Below are positions 47,485 through 56,507 of a DNA stretch of 64,000 nt, piece after piece. The DNA is from Rhizobium sp. SG_E_25_P2. Its GTDB lineage: Bacteria; Pseudomonadota; Alphaproteobacteria; Rhizobiales; Rhizobiaceae. The stretch is from positions 1-64,000 of the forward strand of contig NZ_JARXVM010000022.1 of the NCBI RefSeq assembly GCF_029892285.1. The letters are read 5' to 3'. The first letter of the stretch is position 1, and each line of letters starts with the position of its first letter. The position numbers were made by a program, and so were the translations under genes. The notes beneath the pieces were generated by a model. The model made no database searches and was not told the origin of the DNA. It worked only from the letters and a program-made list of their open reading frames with translations.

Positions 47485-48705
47485 TCAGAGCCCCATTCCC
47501 AAAATCTTGCCGACGGTAAAGATGTCCTTGTCGCCGCGGCCGCAAAGATTCATCAGAATGATCTCGTCCTTGCCCATTTTCGGCGCCCGCTTGATCACCT
47601 CGGCCAAAGCATGGCTGGGCTCAAGCGCCGGAATGATGCCTTCGGTGCGGGTCAACATCTGGAAGGCGGCGAGCGCCTCGTCATCCATGATCGGCACATA
47701 TTCGGCGCGGCCCATATCTTTCAGCCAGGAATGTTCGGGGCCGATGCCGGGATAATCGAGGCCAGCGGAGATGGAATGGCCCTCCTTGATCTGGCCGTCG
47801 CCATCCTGCAGCAAATAGGTGCGGTTGCCATGCAGCACGCCGGGCGAACCGGCGGTGAGCGAGGCGCAATGTTCTTCGCCGTCGAGGCCCTTGCCGCCGG
47901 CTTCGACGCCGACGATGCGGACCGACTCGTCATCCAGGAAGGGATGGAAGAGACCGATGGCGTTGGAGCCGCCGCCGACGGCCGCAACCAGCATGTCGGG
48001 CAGGCGGCCTTCGGCGGCCATCATCTGCTCGCGCGCCTCGCGGCCGATGACCGACTGGAATTCGCGCACCATTTCCGGATAGGGATGCGGACCGGCCGCC
48101 GTGCCGATCATGTAATAGGTGTCGTCGACATTGGTGACCCAGTCGCGCAACGCCTCGTTCATGGCGTCCTTCAGCGTGCCGTTGCCGGCGGTGACCGGGA
48201 TCACTTCGGCGCCGAGCAGCTTCATGCGGAAGACGTTGGGCGCCTGACGCTCGACATCGGTCGCGCCCATATAAACGACGCAAGGCAGGCCGAAGCGGGC
48301 CGCAACCGTGGCCGAGGCGACCCCATGCTGGCCGGCGCCGGTTTCAGCGATGATACGGGTCTTGCCCATGCGCTTGGCAAGCAGGATCTGGCCGACGCAG
48401 TTGTTGATCTTGTGGCTGCCGGTGTGATTGAGTTCGTCGCGCTTGAAATAGACCTTGGCGCCGCCGAGTTCGGCGGTCAGGCGTTCGGCGAAATAGAGCG
48501 GGCTGGGGCGACCGATATAATGCGTGCCGAGATTGGCGAGTTCAGCCTGAAATTCGGGATCGGTCTTGGCCTTGTTCCAATCCGCCTGCAGATCGAGGAT
48601 CAGCGGCATCAGGGTTTCGGCCACGAAGCGGCCGCCAAAAATGCCGAAGCGACCATCTTCGTCCGGTCCGGCGCGGTAGGAATTGGGCTTTGCGATCTCG
48701 TTCAC
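47485..48705 (-). CDS. trpB: Tryptophan synthase beta chain
   Basis: A 406-residue PLP enzyme of the TrpB1 type. The PLP lysine is Lys99 in [20 protein letters not shown] and the phosphate loop [10 protein letters not shown] are intact. It condenses indole and serine to tryptophan. It lies 11 bases downstream of trpF. Confidence 0.97.
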   Translation of the reverse strand: MNEIAKPNSYRAGPDEDGRFGIFGGRFVAETLMPLILDLQADWNKAKTDPEFQAELANLGTHYIGRPSPLYFAERLTAELGGAKVYFKRDELNHTGSHKINNCVGQILLAKRMGKTRIIAETGAGQHGVASATVAARFGLPCVVYMGATDVERQAPNVFRMKLLGAEVIPVTAGNGTLKDAMNEALRDWVTNVDDTYYMIGTAAGPHPYPEMVREFQSVIGREAREQMMAAEGRLPDMLVAAVGGGSNAIGLFHPFLDDESVRIVGVEAGGKGLDGEEHCASLTAGSPGVLHGNRTYLLQDGDGQIKEGHSISAGLDYPGIGPEHSWLKDMGRAEYVPIMDDEALAAFQMLTRTEGIIPALEPSHALAEVIKRAPKMGKDEIILMNLCGRGDKDIFTVGKILGMGL

Positions 48706-48716
48706 GCGTTCTCTCC

Positions 48717-49370
48717 TCAGGCCGCCTGCGTCGCGCGACGCACAGCGGCGAAAAATTCGTCCATTTTCGCCAGGTCCTTGACGCCGGGCGCGGATTCGAC
48801 GCCGGACGACAAATCGATGCCCCTGGGACGGGCGATGCGGATGGCGTCGCCGACATTGTCTTTCGTCAAGCCGCCGGACAGCATATAATCCACCGAGGGA
48901 TCAAGCGCCGCGAGAAGCGACCAATCGAAGCTCACGCCATTGCCGCCCGGCAGATCGGAATCCTTGGGCGGCTTGGCGTCCAACAGATAGCGATTGGCAA
49001 GACCGTCATAGGCCTCGATCCGGGCAAGATCCTCCGACGTCGACACCGACAATGCCTTCATCACCGGCAGGCCCGTCATGGCTTTTACGGTGAGAACCCG
49101 GTCGGGGCTCTCCGTTCCATGCAATTGCAAAATGTCGGGCTTGATCATGGCGATCAGTTCGTCGAGATCATCGTCATCGGCATTGACCGAGACGGAGACA
49201 ATCTTGGCGCGGCCACGGACGCGATCGGCCAGACGGCCGGCGTCGGCGGGCTCGATATGGCGCGGGCTCTTTTCGAAAAAGATGAAACCGATATGGGTCG
49301 CGCCCAGACGGACGGCGTGATCCACAGCCTCTTCGGTCTTCAATCCGCAGATTTTGATGTCGAGTTTCAT
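48717..49370 (-). CDS. trpF: Phosphoribosylanthranilate isomerase
   Basis: A 217-residue TIM-barrel isomerase. [10 protein letters not shown] carries catalytic Cys8, and LQLHGTESP and [11 protein letters not shown] complete the signature. The ATG at 49370 is preferred over a TTG three codons earlier. It is the first gene of the minus-strand trpFBA-accD-folC operon; trpDC and trpE must be elsewhere, as in other rhizobia. No attenuator or leader peptide was seen in the 75 bases upstream. Confidence 0.94.
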   Translation of the reverse strand: MKLDIKICGLKTEEAVDHAVRLGATHIGFIFFEKSPRHIEPADAGRLADRVRGRAKIVSVSVNADDDDLDELIAMIKPDILQLHGTESPDRVLTVKAMTGLPVMKALSVSTSEDLARIEAYDGLANRYLLDAKPPKDSDLPGGNGVSFDWSLLAALDPSVDYMLSGGLTKDNVGDAIRIARPRGIDLSSGVESAPGVKDLAKMDEFFAAVRRATQAA

Positions 49371-49445
49371 CCGGCCCAACTCGCATGAAATGGAGTAAGA
49401 GTCGAGCCGTTTTTACGCCATCCCCGCGCCGGAAATGCGGCGCAA

Positions 49446-50204
49446 TCAGCCGAAATCATGCACATGCAGCATGGCGCCGTTGCGCTTCAGCCAATGACGC
49501 GCCTCGTCCATACGGGGGCAAAGGCGGGCGCAAACCGCCCAGAAGCGATCCGAATGGTTCATCTCCTTGAGATGGGCGACTTCATGGGCGGCCAGGTAAT
49601 CGAGCACGTAAGGCGGCGCCATGATGATGCGCCAGGAAAAGCTGAGCGCGCCGTCATGCGAGCAAGAACCCCAGCGGCTCTTGGTGTCTTTGAGCGTGAT
49701 GCTCTTGATCGTCGCGCCGACTGTGGCGGCATGCGCCTCGGCGCGGGCTTCCAGATCCTTGCGCGCCTCGGCCTTGAAATAGTCGCGCAGCCGGCGGGCG
49801 AGATGATCCTCCGCGCCGCCGACCAGGATGACCGCTTCGCCGTCGATCGCGGATGTTTCGGTGAGGCCGCGCAGCTTTCCGGTGCGCTTGATGCGATGGG
49901 CGACGCCGCGCAGATGCAGATAGCGGCCTTCGGTCAAGGCGTTGGAGCTCGGAAAGCGGGCAAGCCGCGTCATCAGCCAGCCTTCATGGCGGGCGAGGAA
50001 ATCGTCGATCTCGCGCGACTTCAAGCCAAAGGGCACAGTCAGCTTAAGCGCCTGACCACCCGGCTCGATGCGCAGCGTGATGCGGCGGGCGCGACGATCA
50101 GGCTTGACAGTGAGCGGCAGCGACCGGCCCGCGACTTCATGGGTGCGGGTGGACGGCGCATTGGGCCGCTCGGGTTTTTGCAGGAAGGACAGCCGCGACA
50201 ACAT
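49446..50204 (-). CDS. YgjP-like metallopeptidase domain protein (M48/DUF45)
   Basis: A 252-residue cytosolic zinc-peptidase-like protein. The motif AAHEVAHLKEMNHSDRFW gives HExxH plus the third His, and KSRWGSCSHDGALSFSWR is the typical upstream strand of the WLM/YgjP family. The physiological substrate is unknown. The start is placed at MLSRLSFLQ. Neighbours give no pathway clue. Confidence 0.85.
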   Translation of the reverse strand: MLSRLSFLQKPERPNAPSTRTHEVAGRSLPLTVKPDRRARRITLRIEPGGQALKLTVPFGLKSREIDDFLARHEGWLMTRLARFPSSNALTEGRYLHLRGVAHRIKRTGKLRGLTETSAIDGEAVILVGGAEDHLARRLRDYFKAEARKDLEARAEAHAATVGATIKSITLKDTKSRWGSCSHDGALSFSWRIIMAPPYVLDYLAAHEVAHLKEMNHSDRFWAVCARLCPRMDEARHWLKRNGAMLHVHDFG

Positions 50205-50240
50205 GCAATGACGTCTAGCAGATTCACGCGTCAAAGCAAA

Positions 50241-50263
50241 AGCCGGCGCGAGGGGCGCCGGCT
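50241..50263 (-). terminator. Terminator of the DUF2852 gene
   Basis: On the minus strand AGCCGGCGC and GCGCCGGCT pair around a five-base loop and are followed by TTTGCTTT. It lies 24 bases beyond the DUF2852 stop and just before the YgjP-like gene start. Confidence 0.75.
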
Positions 50264-50286
50264 CGATTTATCGAGATGTTCACGGG

Positions 50287-50724
50287 TTAGGCGGGAAAGC
50301 CCTGATCCGGCGTATCGACCTGGTTACGGCGCGCCTCACGGTCGCGCATGAAACGGTCGAACTCTTCCTGATCCCGGGCCCGGCGCAATTCGCGCATATA
50401 GGAGTCGAATTCCTCGCGCATCTCGTCGAGCTTGCGGCGCTCTTCCTCGATACGGTCCAGTTCGGCCTTGCGCCAGTCGTCAAAGGCCATATTGCCGGAG
50501 GCGAACTGGAAGCCCTTTTCGCGCCAGCGGCCGGAGCGGCAGGCGCTCGTGAAACCGTCAAAACGCTGAGTGGCGTCGCGCTTGAAGGCGCTCAGACGAT
50601 CGCCGAACAGGATATATGCCAGCATGGCCAATCCAAGCGGCCAGAAAAGAACAAAACCGAGGACCATCAGTGCGATGGTGGCCGGCGTCCATTCGGGCCG
50701 TATGAGAGGGGCGGTGCGGTACAT
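50287..50724 (-). CDS. DUF2852 membrane protein
   Basis: A 145-residue protein with the family N-terminus (PLIRPEWTPATIALMVLGFV), one or two membrane segments (about 16-42), and a long charged helix rich in Glu and Arg (about 80-135) that could form a coiled coil. DUF2852 is widespread in alphaproteobacteria and has no assigned function. It has its own terminator, so it is probably monocistronic. Confidence 0.82.
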   Translation of the reverse strand: MYRTAPLIRPEWTPATIALMVLGFVLFWPLGLAMLAYILFGDRLSAFKRDATQRFDGFTSACRSGRWREKGFQFASGNMAFDDWRKAELDRIEEERRKLDEMREEFDSYMRELRRARDQEEFDRFMRDREARRNQVDTPDQGFPA

Positions 50725-50840
50725 GATGTCGTTTCCTCACGATTGCCTGGCCCGCAAAAGCGCGGACCATTGCAATCGATGTGGGAAAGCGTGTGACGCA
50801 TTCAAGCAGAATTGCGTCGAAATCGGACAAGAGCCTGAAA

Positions 50841-50880
50841 CGTCTTGCGTTTTTCAACAGTCGCTTAAACACGCAAGACG
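50841..50880. repeat. Inverted repeat after phaZ
   Basis: CGTCTTGCGT and ACGCAAGACG, perfect 10-base arms with a 20-base spacer, directly downstream of the phaZ stop on the minus strand. It may act as a weak terminator or stabilising hairpin (TTTC follows the stem on the minus strand). Confidence 0.5.
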
Positions 50881-50886
50881 CGAGGA

Positions 50887-52209
50887 TCAGACCTTCGCAG
50901 ATGAAGACGGCGCACGCCGCGGCAATTTCAACCGGGGCGCGGCGGATTTCGCCGGCGTATTGGAGTTGACCGCCTCCGTCTTCACGCCGTGTTCGCGCAT
51001 GAAGGCGACAATGCGGGGCACGATTTCCTTGCGGAAACGCGAACCGTTGAAGACGCCATAATGGCCGACATCCGGCTGGACGTAATGGGCGCGCTTGGCG
51101 TCCGTCAGCGACGAGCAGAGCGTCTGAGCGGCATGCGTCTGGCCGACGCCGGAGATATCGTCGTTTTCCCCTTCGACAGTGAGGAGCGCGGTGCGGCGGA
51201 TCTTGGAGCAATCAACGCGGGAGCCGCGATGCATCATCTCGCCCTTGGGCAGGGAATGTTTGATGAAAACGGTGTCGACCGTCTGCAGATAGAATTCCGC
51301 CGTCAAATCCATCACCGCCAGATATTCGTCATAGAAATCGCGATGCTTGTCGGCGGAATCGCCGTCATTCTTGACGAGATGGAAGAAGAAATCCTTGTGC
51401 GCGATCATATGGCGATCGAGATTCATCGACATGAAGCCCGACAGCTGCAGGAAGCCGGGATAGACGGTGCGCATGAAACCCGGCTGCGGCCATGGCACCT
51501 GCATGACGACATTGTCTGCGAACCAGCTGAGCGGCCTGTCCTGGGCGAGCTGGTTGACGGCTGTGGGATTGATGCGGGTGTCGATCGGCCCGCCCATCAG
51601 CGTCATCGAGGCGGGAGCCAGGGGATCATTGTCTTCTTCCATGCGGGCCACCGCGGCGAGCACGGGCACCGAGGGCTGGCAGACAGCGAGCACATGTGTG
51701 TCTTCGCCGAGGAACCTGATCATCTCGATGACGTAATCAATATAGTCGTCGAGATCGAAGGAGCCCTCGCTCAGGGGCACCATGCGGGCGTCTTTCCAGT
51801 CGGTGATATAAATGTCCGCCTGAGGAAGCAGGGCTTCCACAGTGCCGCGCAACAAAGTGGCGTAGTGGCCGGACATCGGCGCGACGATCAACAGCTTGGG
51901 ATCGCGACCATGGCCTGATGGCACAACGCGCTCGAAATGCAGAAGGTCGCAAAAGGGTTTGGACAGAACCACATGCTCGTGAACCGATACTGACCGGCCC
52001 GAAATCATCGTGGTCGGCAGATCGAAGGACGGTTTGCCATAGCGCCGGGTGGCGCGTTCGAAGACTTCGAGACCAGCCGCCATGGACCGCCCCATGGCGG
52101 TGTAGGAGAGCGGGTTGAAGGGATTGGAACAAGCGATCCGCATTGACTCGGCCGTCGCCCGGGCGGGCGCCATGGCCGCATGGCCAAACTCATAGATGTG
52201 ATAGAACAT
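50887..52209 (-). CDS. phaZ: Intracellular polyhydroxyalkanoate depolymerase
   Basis: A 440-residue alpha/beta-hydrolase of the intracellular PHB depolymerase family that mobilises storage granules. There is no signal peptide. The nucleophile is probably Cys177 in VLAVCQPSVP, as in Ralstonia PhaZ1, which uses Cys-Asp-His; VEGENDDISGVGQT and VGHYGVF supply the Asp and His regions. The tail is Lys/Pro-rich. The gene stands alone, with no phaC or phasin beside it. Confidence 0.92.
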   Translation of the reverse strand: MFYHIYEFGHAAMAPARATAESMRIACSNPFNPLSYTAMGRSMAAGLEVFERATRRYGKPSFDLPTTMISGRSVSVHEHVVLSKPFCDLLHFERVVPSGHGRDPKLLIVAPMSGHYATLLRGTVEALLPQADIYITDWKDARMVPLSEGSFDLDDYIDYVIEMIRFLGEDTHVLAVCQPSVPVLAAVARMEEDNDPLAPASMTLMGGPIDTRINPTAVNQLAQDRPLSWFADNVVMQVPWPQPGFMRTVYPGFLQLSGFMSMNLDRHMIAHKDFFFHLVKNDGDSADKHRDFYDEYLAVMDLTAEFYLQTVDTVFIKHSLPKGEMMHRGSRVDCSKIRRTALLTVEGENDDISGVGQTHAAQTLCSSLTDAKRAHYVQPDVGHYGVFNGSRFRKEIVPRIVAFMREHGVKTEAVNSNTPAKSAAPRLKLPRRAPSSSAKV

Positions 52210-52384
52210 GTAAAACCTGCACCTCTTCCTGGGCCGGACCGCCGGTCACGCATCCTAATTCGTGATCGACACTAACAGTTCCGACTTAATGGACAAGAAA
52301 CGCGATTACGCCAAGTGGATCGAATTCATCACATCTGGTGACGAATTGCGGAAAACAGGCCATCCGCGTGATGAGTGTCGCCCA

Positions 52385-53407
52385 TCAGCCTTGCGCCTGG
52401 ATGACCGCCTTGATCAGCCCGGATTTCTGATGCGCCCAGCGCGGCAGGTCGGTGATCGCGCCGGAAAAATCGGTGCGATGGGTGATCAGTTGCTCGGTGT
52501 CGATGGCTCCGCTGCGGATTGAGGCGATGACGTGGTCGAAATCGGCCTTCTGGGCGTTGCGGCTGCCGATGATCGACATTTCCCGCTTGTGGAATTCCGG
52601 ATCGGCGAAGCTGATATCGTCCTTGACGACGCTGACATAGACGAGGACGCCGCCATGGGCGACAAACGGCAGCGCCGCCATCATCGAGACCGCATTGCCG
52701 GTGGCGTCGAACACCGCCTCAAAGCCTTCGCCATCGGTGATGGTCTTGGCCTGATCGAGCGCAGACGCGCCGACCATGATCGACGACGCAAGGCCGAAAC
52801 GACCATTTGCTTCCGCGAGGCGTTCCTCGCTCAGATCCATCAACGTCACCTGGAAGCCGGCGATGCGGGCGAAAAGCGCAGTTCCCAGACCAATGGGGCC
52901 GGCGCCGACCACCAAAGCCCGAGCGCCCGGTTCGACCGCGCCGGCGCGGCGCACGGCATGAGCGCCAATGGCGAGGAATTCGACCGTCGCCGCCTGCTCC
53001 GGAGACAGGCCCTTCGCCGGATAAACATTGACTGACGGCACGACGATCTCTTCGCAAAAGGCGCCGTCGCGATGAACGCCGAGCACCTCGATCGCCATGC
53101 AGCAATTGGGCTTTCCGCGCCGGCAGGCGATGCAGCGGCCGCATGCGATATAGGGATTGACGGCGACGAGATCGCCAGGCTCGAGGCCGGAGCCAGCAGG
53201 CGCCTCCACCACATGCGCGGAAATCTCGTGACCCATGACGCGGGGATAAGCGAGGAAAGGATGCTTGCCCTCATAGATGTGGTAATCGGTGCCGCAGATG
53301 CCGATATGGCTGACCTTCAGCCTGACCTCGTCGGCCTTGGCGGCTGCTGGCTCGGCGCGCTCCACGAGTTCGAGACGGCCCGGCTCGGCGCACAGGATCG
53401 CTTTCAT
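52385..53407 (-). CDS. Zinc-dependent alcohol dehydrogenase, L-galactonate 5-dehydrogenase-like
   Basis: A 340-residue MDR-family dehydrogenase. The catalytic zinc is bound in GICGTDYHIYEG and GHE, structural-zinc cysteines in CGRCIACRRGKPNCC, and the Rossmann loop is VVGAGPIGLG. Length and the C-terminal FHKREMSIIGSRNAQKADF closely recall E. coli YjjN/LgoD, which oxidises L-galactonate to D-tagaturonate. The divergent regulator and the downstream reductase of the mannitol-dehydrogenase family fit sugar-acid catabolism. The substrate is not proven; L-idonate or L-gulonate are alternatives. GGAGGA precedes the start. Confidence 0.8.
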   Translation of the reverse strand: MKAILCAEPGRLELVERAEPAAAKADEVRLKVSHIGICGTDYHIYEGKHPFLAYPRVMGHEISAHVVEAPAGSGLEPGDLVAVNPYIACGRCIACRRGKPNCCMAIEVLGVHRDGAFCEEIVVPSVNVYPAKGLSPEQAATVEFLAIGAHAVRRAGAVEPGARALVVGAGPIGLGTALFARIAGFQVTLMDLSEERLAEANGRFGLASSIMVGASALDQAKTITDGEGFEAVFDATGNAVSMMAALPFVAHGGVLVYVSVVKDDISFADPEFHKREMSIIGSRNAQKADFDHVIASIRSGAIDTEQLITHRTDFSGAITDLPRWAHQKSGLIKAVIQAQG

Positions 53408-53422
53408 GATCATTCCTCCCCT

Positions 53423-53439
53423 CGCCGCTGCTTGCGGCG
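53423..53439. repeat. Hairpin copy 1 between dehydrogenase and regulator
   Basis: CGCCGC and GCGGCG around TGCTT, 16 bases upstream of the dehydrogenase start on the minus strand. A second copy with the same arms lies 76 bases away next to the regulator start. Confidence 0.4.
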
Positions 53440-53463
53440 TCATGCGATTTGCTTTTGTCTTTT

Positions 53464-53480
53464 ATCTACAATATACAGAT
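53464..53480. promoter_or_regulatory. Candidate GntR/FCD operator
   Basis: ATCTACAATATACAGAT, an AT-rich imperfect dyad (ATCT/AGAT arms) in the middle of the divergent region. Its position suits control of both the dehydrogenase and the regulator. This is inference from symmetry alone. Confidence 0.4.
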
Positions 53481-53498
53481 TGCGCAATGGGAGGACAG

Positions 53499-53516
53499 GT
53501 CGCCGCTTGCGGCGAC
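53499..53516. repeat. Hairpin copy 2: 18-base palindrome before the GntR gene
   Basis: GTCGCCGC and GCGGCGAC around TT, about 20 bases ahead of the regulator start. With the copy at 53423-53439 it frames the AT-rich candidate operator. Confidence 0.45.
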
Positions 53517-53536
53517 GATCGCAGACGGGAGAGCGC

Positions 53537-54418
53537 ATGGCGCGGCAGAACACGCTGTTCAAGGAAGCCTATAACCGATGCCTGAGTGACATCGAGGAGC
53601 AGGCAAACCTGCCATCAGAGCCGGAACTCGGCGAAAAATACGGCATCAGCCGCACCACGGTCAGGGCAATTCTCGGCCGTATGCGCGACAATGGGCTGAT
53701 CGTCTGGGACAAGCGCAACAAGATCGTGCTGCGGCCGCCCAAGGACGACGATTTCTTTCCCGACGAAGAGACCAACTCGCTCAACCAAATCATCGAACGC
53801 GCTTTCATGAAGCGCATTCTGACCGGCGAGGCCAGCCCGGGAGCTCAGATCAGCGAAGCGGAAATCGCTCGCGACGTGGGCGCCGGCACGACCAGCGTGC
53901 GGGAATTCCTCATCCGCTTCTCCCGGTTCGGGTTGATCGAAAAGCGACCCAACAGCCATTGGGTTCTCAAAGGCTTCACCCTGAATTTCGCTCTTGAACT
54001 TAGCGAGGTGCGCGAGATGTTCGAGGTCAAATCGGCGGCGGCCTTTGTGACGCTGCCGGACGACCACCCCGCCTGGGCCGAGCTCGACGCGATTGAGGCC
54101 GAACATCACACGCTTCTCGGTGACATCGAAAAGCGGTTTCTGGATTTTTCCGCGCTCGACGAACGGTTTCATCTGCTCGTGCATCGCGCGTCAGGCAACC
54201 GCTTCGTCATCGATTTTCACGACGTAATCGCCTTCATTTTCCACTATCACTATCAGTGGAACAAGACGCATGCTCGCGCGCGCAACGAACGGGCGCTGCT
54301 CGAACATCTCGATTATATCGCCGCGCTGCGCTCTCGCGATTGCGCCCGGATCGAGGCCGCTTGCCGCATCCATCTTGCTTCAGCGCGTGAAACGCTGATC
54401 GCCTCCGTTCCCCATTGA
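53537..54418 (+). CDS. GntR-family regulator with two winged-helix domains and an FCD domain
   Basis: A 293-residue regulator. Residues 24-68 form a first GntR-type winged helix (LPSEPELGEKYGISRTTVRA). Residues 82-146 form a second one (ISEAEIARDVGAGTTSVREF, then FGLIEKR). An FCD effector domain follows (from about 155; DERFHLLVH, HYHYQWNK, IHLASARETL contain likely metal ligands). Usual FCD regulators have one DNA-binding domain. It is divergent from the LgoD-like gene and 8 bases upstream of the reductase gene, so it probably controls both in response to a sugar acid. Confidence 0.85.
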   Translation: MARQNTLFKEAYNRCLSDIEEQANLPSEPELGEKYGISRTTVRAILGRMRDNGLIVWDKRNKIVLRPPKDDDFFPDEETNSLNQIIERAFMKRILTGEASPGAQISEAEIARDVGAGTTSVREFLIRFSRFGLIEKRPNSHWVLKGFTLNFALELSEVREMFEVKSAAAFVTLPDDHPAWAELDAIEAEHHTLLGDIEKRFLDFSALDERFHLLVHRASGNRFVIDFHDVIAFIFHYHYQWNKTHARARNERALLEHLDYIAALRSRDCARIEAACRIHLASARETLIASVPH

Positions 54419-54426
54419 GACCATCC

Positions 54427-55536
54427 ATGACCACACCCATTCTTCAATTTGGCACCAGCCGTTTTCTGCAGGCCCATGCCGATCTCTTCGTCAGCGAGGC
54501 GCTGGAGCGCGGCGAGGCGCTCGGGTCGATCACCATCGTTCAGACCACGCGCTCCGGCGAACGCAGCCGGCGGCTGACGGCGCTTGCCGCGCCAGAGGGT
54601 TTTCCGGTGCGCATTCGCGGACTAAGCAAGGGGGAAACGGTCGACGACATCAGGCGCGTGACCTCGGTGAGGCGGGCGCTGTCGATCCATGACGACTGGA
54701 CGGAGACGGCGCGGATTTTCTCGGATGAGGCGCTGGTGGTGATCTGCAACACCGGCGACGCCGGCTATGACATCGGCGCCGAAGCCAACGGGCTGCCGGA
54801 CGGAGTTCCAGAGAGCTTTCCCGGCAAGCTGACAAAATTGCTGCTCGACCGTTTTGAGAAAGGCGGCGCGGCCCTGACGATCCTTCCCGCCGAACTGATC
54901 TCGCGCAACGGCGATGCGTTGAAAACAATCGTTATCGGGCTGGCGCGGCGCTGGCGTCTTCCCCAGGCCTTTCGCGACTGGCTGGACCAAGATGTGGTGT
55001 TTTCCAACACGCTGGTCGATCGCATCGTCTCCGAACCAATCGAGCCGGCGGGCGCGGTGGCCGAGCCCTATGCTCTCTGGGCTATCGAGACCCGGCCCGG
55101 CCAGACCCTTCCATGCCTTCATCCGGACATCGTGGCGGCCGCAGACATTTCGTCCTATGAGCGACTGAAACTGTTCATCCTTAATCTCGGCCACACGGTG
55201 TTGACCGAGACATGGTTGGCTTCGGATTTGCCGCGCGACATGGTGGTGCGCGAACTTCTGGCCCGACCCGACTATCTCGATTTCCTCGAAGATTTCTATG
55301 CCCAAGAGATTATTCCGGGCTTCGCCCATCGCGGTATGAAAGAGGCGGCGGAGGCCTATGCACTGCAAACGATCGAGCGCTTCCGCAATCCGTTCCTCGA
55401 TCACAGGCTTTCCGATATCGCACAGAATCACCTGGAAAAGATCCGACGGCGTGCCGGTGGTTTTCTGGATTGGACGGGCGCAAGCGCCCCCACTCTCGAA
55501 AATATGATCCGAAAAGCCGACCAAAACGTTCAATAA
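54427..55536 (+). CDS. Mannitol dehydrogenase family oxidoreductase (tagaturonate reductase-like)
   Basis: A 369-residue long-chain polyol dehydrogenase. FGTSRFLQAHADLF is the N-terminal dinucleotide-site motif, and KLFILNLGHTVL holds the family's catalytic Lys-Asn-His arrangement. In L-galactonate or galacturonate breakdown, UxaB reduces D-tagaturonate to D-altronate, which would be the step after the LgoD-like enzyme nearby. E. coli UxaB is longer (about 480 residues), so the exact substrate is uncertain. Fructuronate reductase is the alternative. It starts 8 bases after the regulator's stop. Confidence 0.75.
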   Translation: MTTPILQFGTSRFLQAHADLFVSEALERGEALGSITIVQTTRSGERSRRLTALAAPEGFPVRIRGLSKGETVDDIRRVTSVRRALSIHDDWTETARIFSDEALVVICNTGDAGYDIGAEANGLPDGVPESFPGKLTKLLLDRFEKGGAALTILPAELISRNGDALKTIVIGLARRWRLPQAFRDWLDQDVVFSNTLVDRIVSEPIEPAGAVAEPYALWAIETRPGQTLPCLHPDIVAAADISSYERLKLFILNLGHTVLTETWLASDLPRDMVVRELLARPDYLDFLEDFYAQEIIPGFAHRGMKEAAEAYALQTIERFRNPFLDHRLSDIAQNHLEKIRRRAGGFLDWTGASAPTLENMIRKADQNVQ

Positions 55537-55638
55537 ATGCTGCGTCCTCCGTTCCGGCTGTTGAAGTTTTTCGCCGGCTCGACTCTTATCGCAGCCGCAT
55601 CCGGGACATTCCTCGCCTTCAGTTTTCAACGAGGCTGA
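55537..55638 (+). CDS. Possible 33-residue membrane peptide
   Basis: An ATG directly abuts the previous stop (TAAATG) and opens 33 codons reading MLRPPFRLLKFFAGST then LIAAASGTFLAFSF, a single potential membrane helix with a basic N-terminus. There is no clear Shine-Dalgarno, though coupling by termination-reinitiation is possible. It could also be chance. The rest of the 246-base gap before the nitroreductase gene shows nothing else. Confidence 0.25.
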   Translation: MLRPPFRLLKFFAGSTLIAAASGTFLAFSFQRG

Positions 55639-55782
55639 GGACTGTCGTATTTGCCCGCGCGTCATCCTCCCAGGGATCCAACCCCGACGCATGGGCCTCA
55701 CGACGCCAGGCCCGGTGCGAGTGTCAACGCTTCACTGCGCCCCGGAACGGGCGCGGAAGAATATATTGATAAGGAAATAGAC

Positions 55783-56370
55783 ATGTCCGATAGCCGCCAC
55801 GCCGACCATCCCGCAGCTTCGATGTTCGTCGAACGTTGGTCGCCCCGCTCTTTCACCGGCGACGCTTTGCCGGAATCCGCTTTGATGACCATACTCGAAG
55901 CTGCGCGCTGGACCCCTTCGGCCAGCAATACCCAGCCCTGGCGCTTCGTCTACGGCCTGAACGGCACGCCTGAATTCGACAAACTGGTTTCGGTGCTGAT
56001 GGGCTTCAACCAGGTCTGGGCGCCCAAGGCCGGCGCGCTGCTGCTGGTGGTGTCGAAGACCCAGGCGGTGAACGCCGACGGCGCCGTCAGCCCGCTGCGC
56101 TGGCATTCCTATGACGCTGGCGCCGCCGCTCTCGCCATCGCGCTGCAGGCCGAAGCGCTTGGCTATCACGCCCATTCGATGGGGGGCGTCGAGGGCGAAA
56201 AGGCGATGGACGTGTTTTCCATTCCCGAAGGCTACAAGGTCGAGAGCGCGATCGCGATCGGCAAGCTCGGTCCCAAGGACGCTCTGCCGGAAAAACTCCA
56301 GGAACGCGAAGTCAAGAGCGATCGCCTGCCCATCTCCGAATTTGCCTTCAAGGGCGAATTCAAGGCTTAA
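55783..56370 (+). CDS. Nitroreductase family protein
   Basis: A 195-residue FMN-dependent oxidoreductase. RWSPRSFTGDALPE is the N-terminal FMN-phosphate contact, ARWTPSASNTQPWRFV the central motif and AIAIGKLGP the C-terminal one. It probably reduces quinones, nitroaromatics or flavins; the natural substrate is unknown. AAGGAAATAG precedes the start. A parS-like site and a terminator follow. Confidence 0.9.
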   Translation: MSDSRHADHPAASMFVERWSPRSFTGDALPESALMTILEAARWTPSASNTQPWRFVYGLNGTPEFDKLVSVLMGFNQVWAPKAGALLLVVSKTQAVNADGAVSPLRWHSYDAGAAALAIALQAEALGYHAHSMGGVEGEKAMDVFSIPEGYKVESAIAIGKLGPKDALPEKLQEREVKSDRLPISEFAFKGEFKA

Positions 56371-56381
56371 GAAAGCCTGAA

Positions 56382-56397
56382 TGTTTCACGTGAATCA
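56382..56397. other. parS-like ParB-binding site (best match)
   Basis: TGTTTCACGTGAATCA matches 15 of 16 positions of the parS consensus, differing only by A to T at position 14. It is intergenic, 11 bases after the nitroreductase stop and next to a terminator. Confidence 0.65.
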
Positions 56398-56400
56398 CGA

Positions 56401-56429
56401 GAAAACGCCGGGGATAACCCGGCGTTTTC
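56401..56429. terminator. Terminator after the nitroreductase gene
   Basis: GAAAACGCCGGG and CCCGGCGTTTTC form a 12-bp stem with loop GATAA. The terminal A/T runs make it usable from both strands, and it lies between convergent genes. Confidence 0.88.
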
Positions 56430-56507
56430 TGCATTTGTGAAGAGCGCCGGCATGGGAAACGCTGCCTTATGCGTGAACCAGTGCGACCGCCTGGCTCGAC
56501 AGCCAAT

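Noticed and set aside
52262-52522. Small plus-strand ORF downstream of phaZ
   Set aside because: Its second half is antisense to the dehydrogenase gene, there is no ribosome site and the composition is not coding-like.
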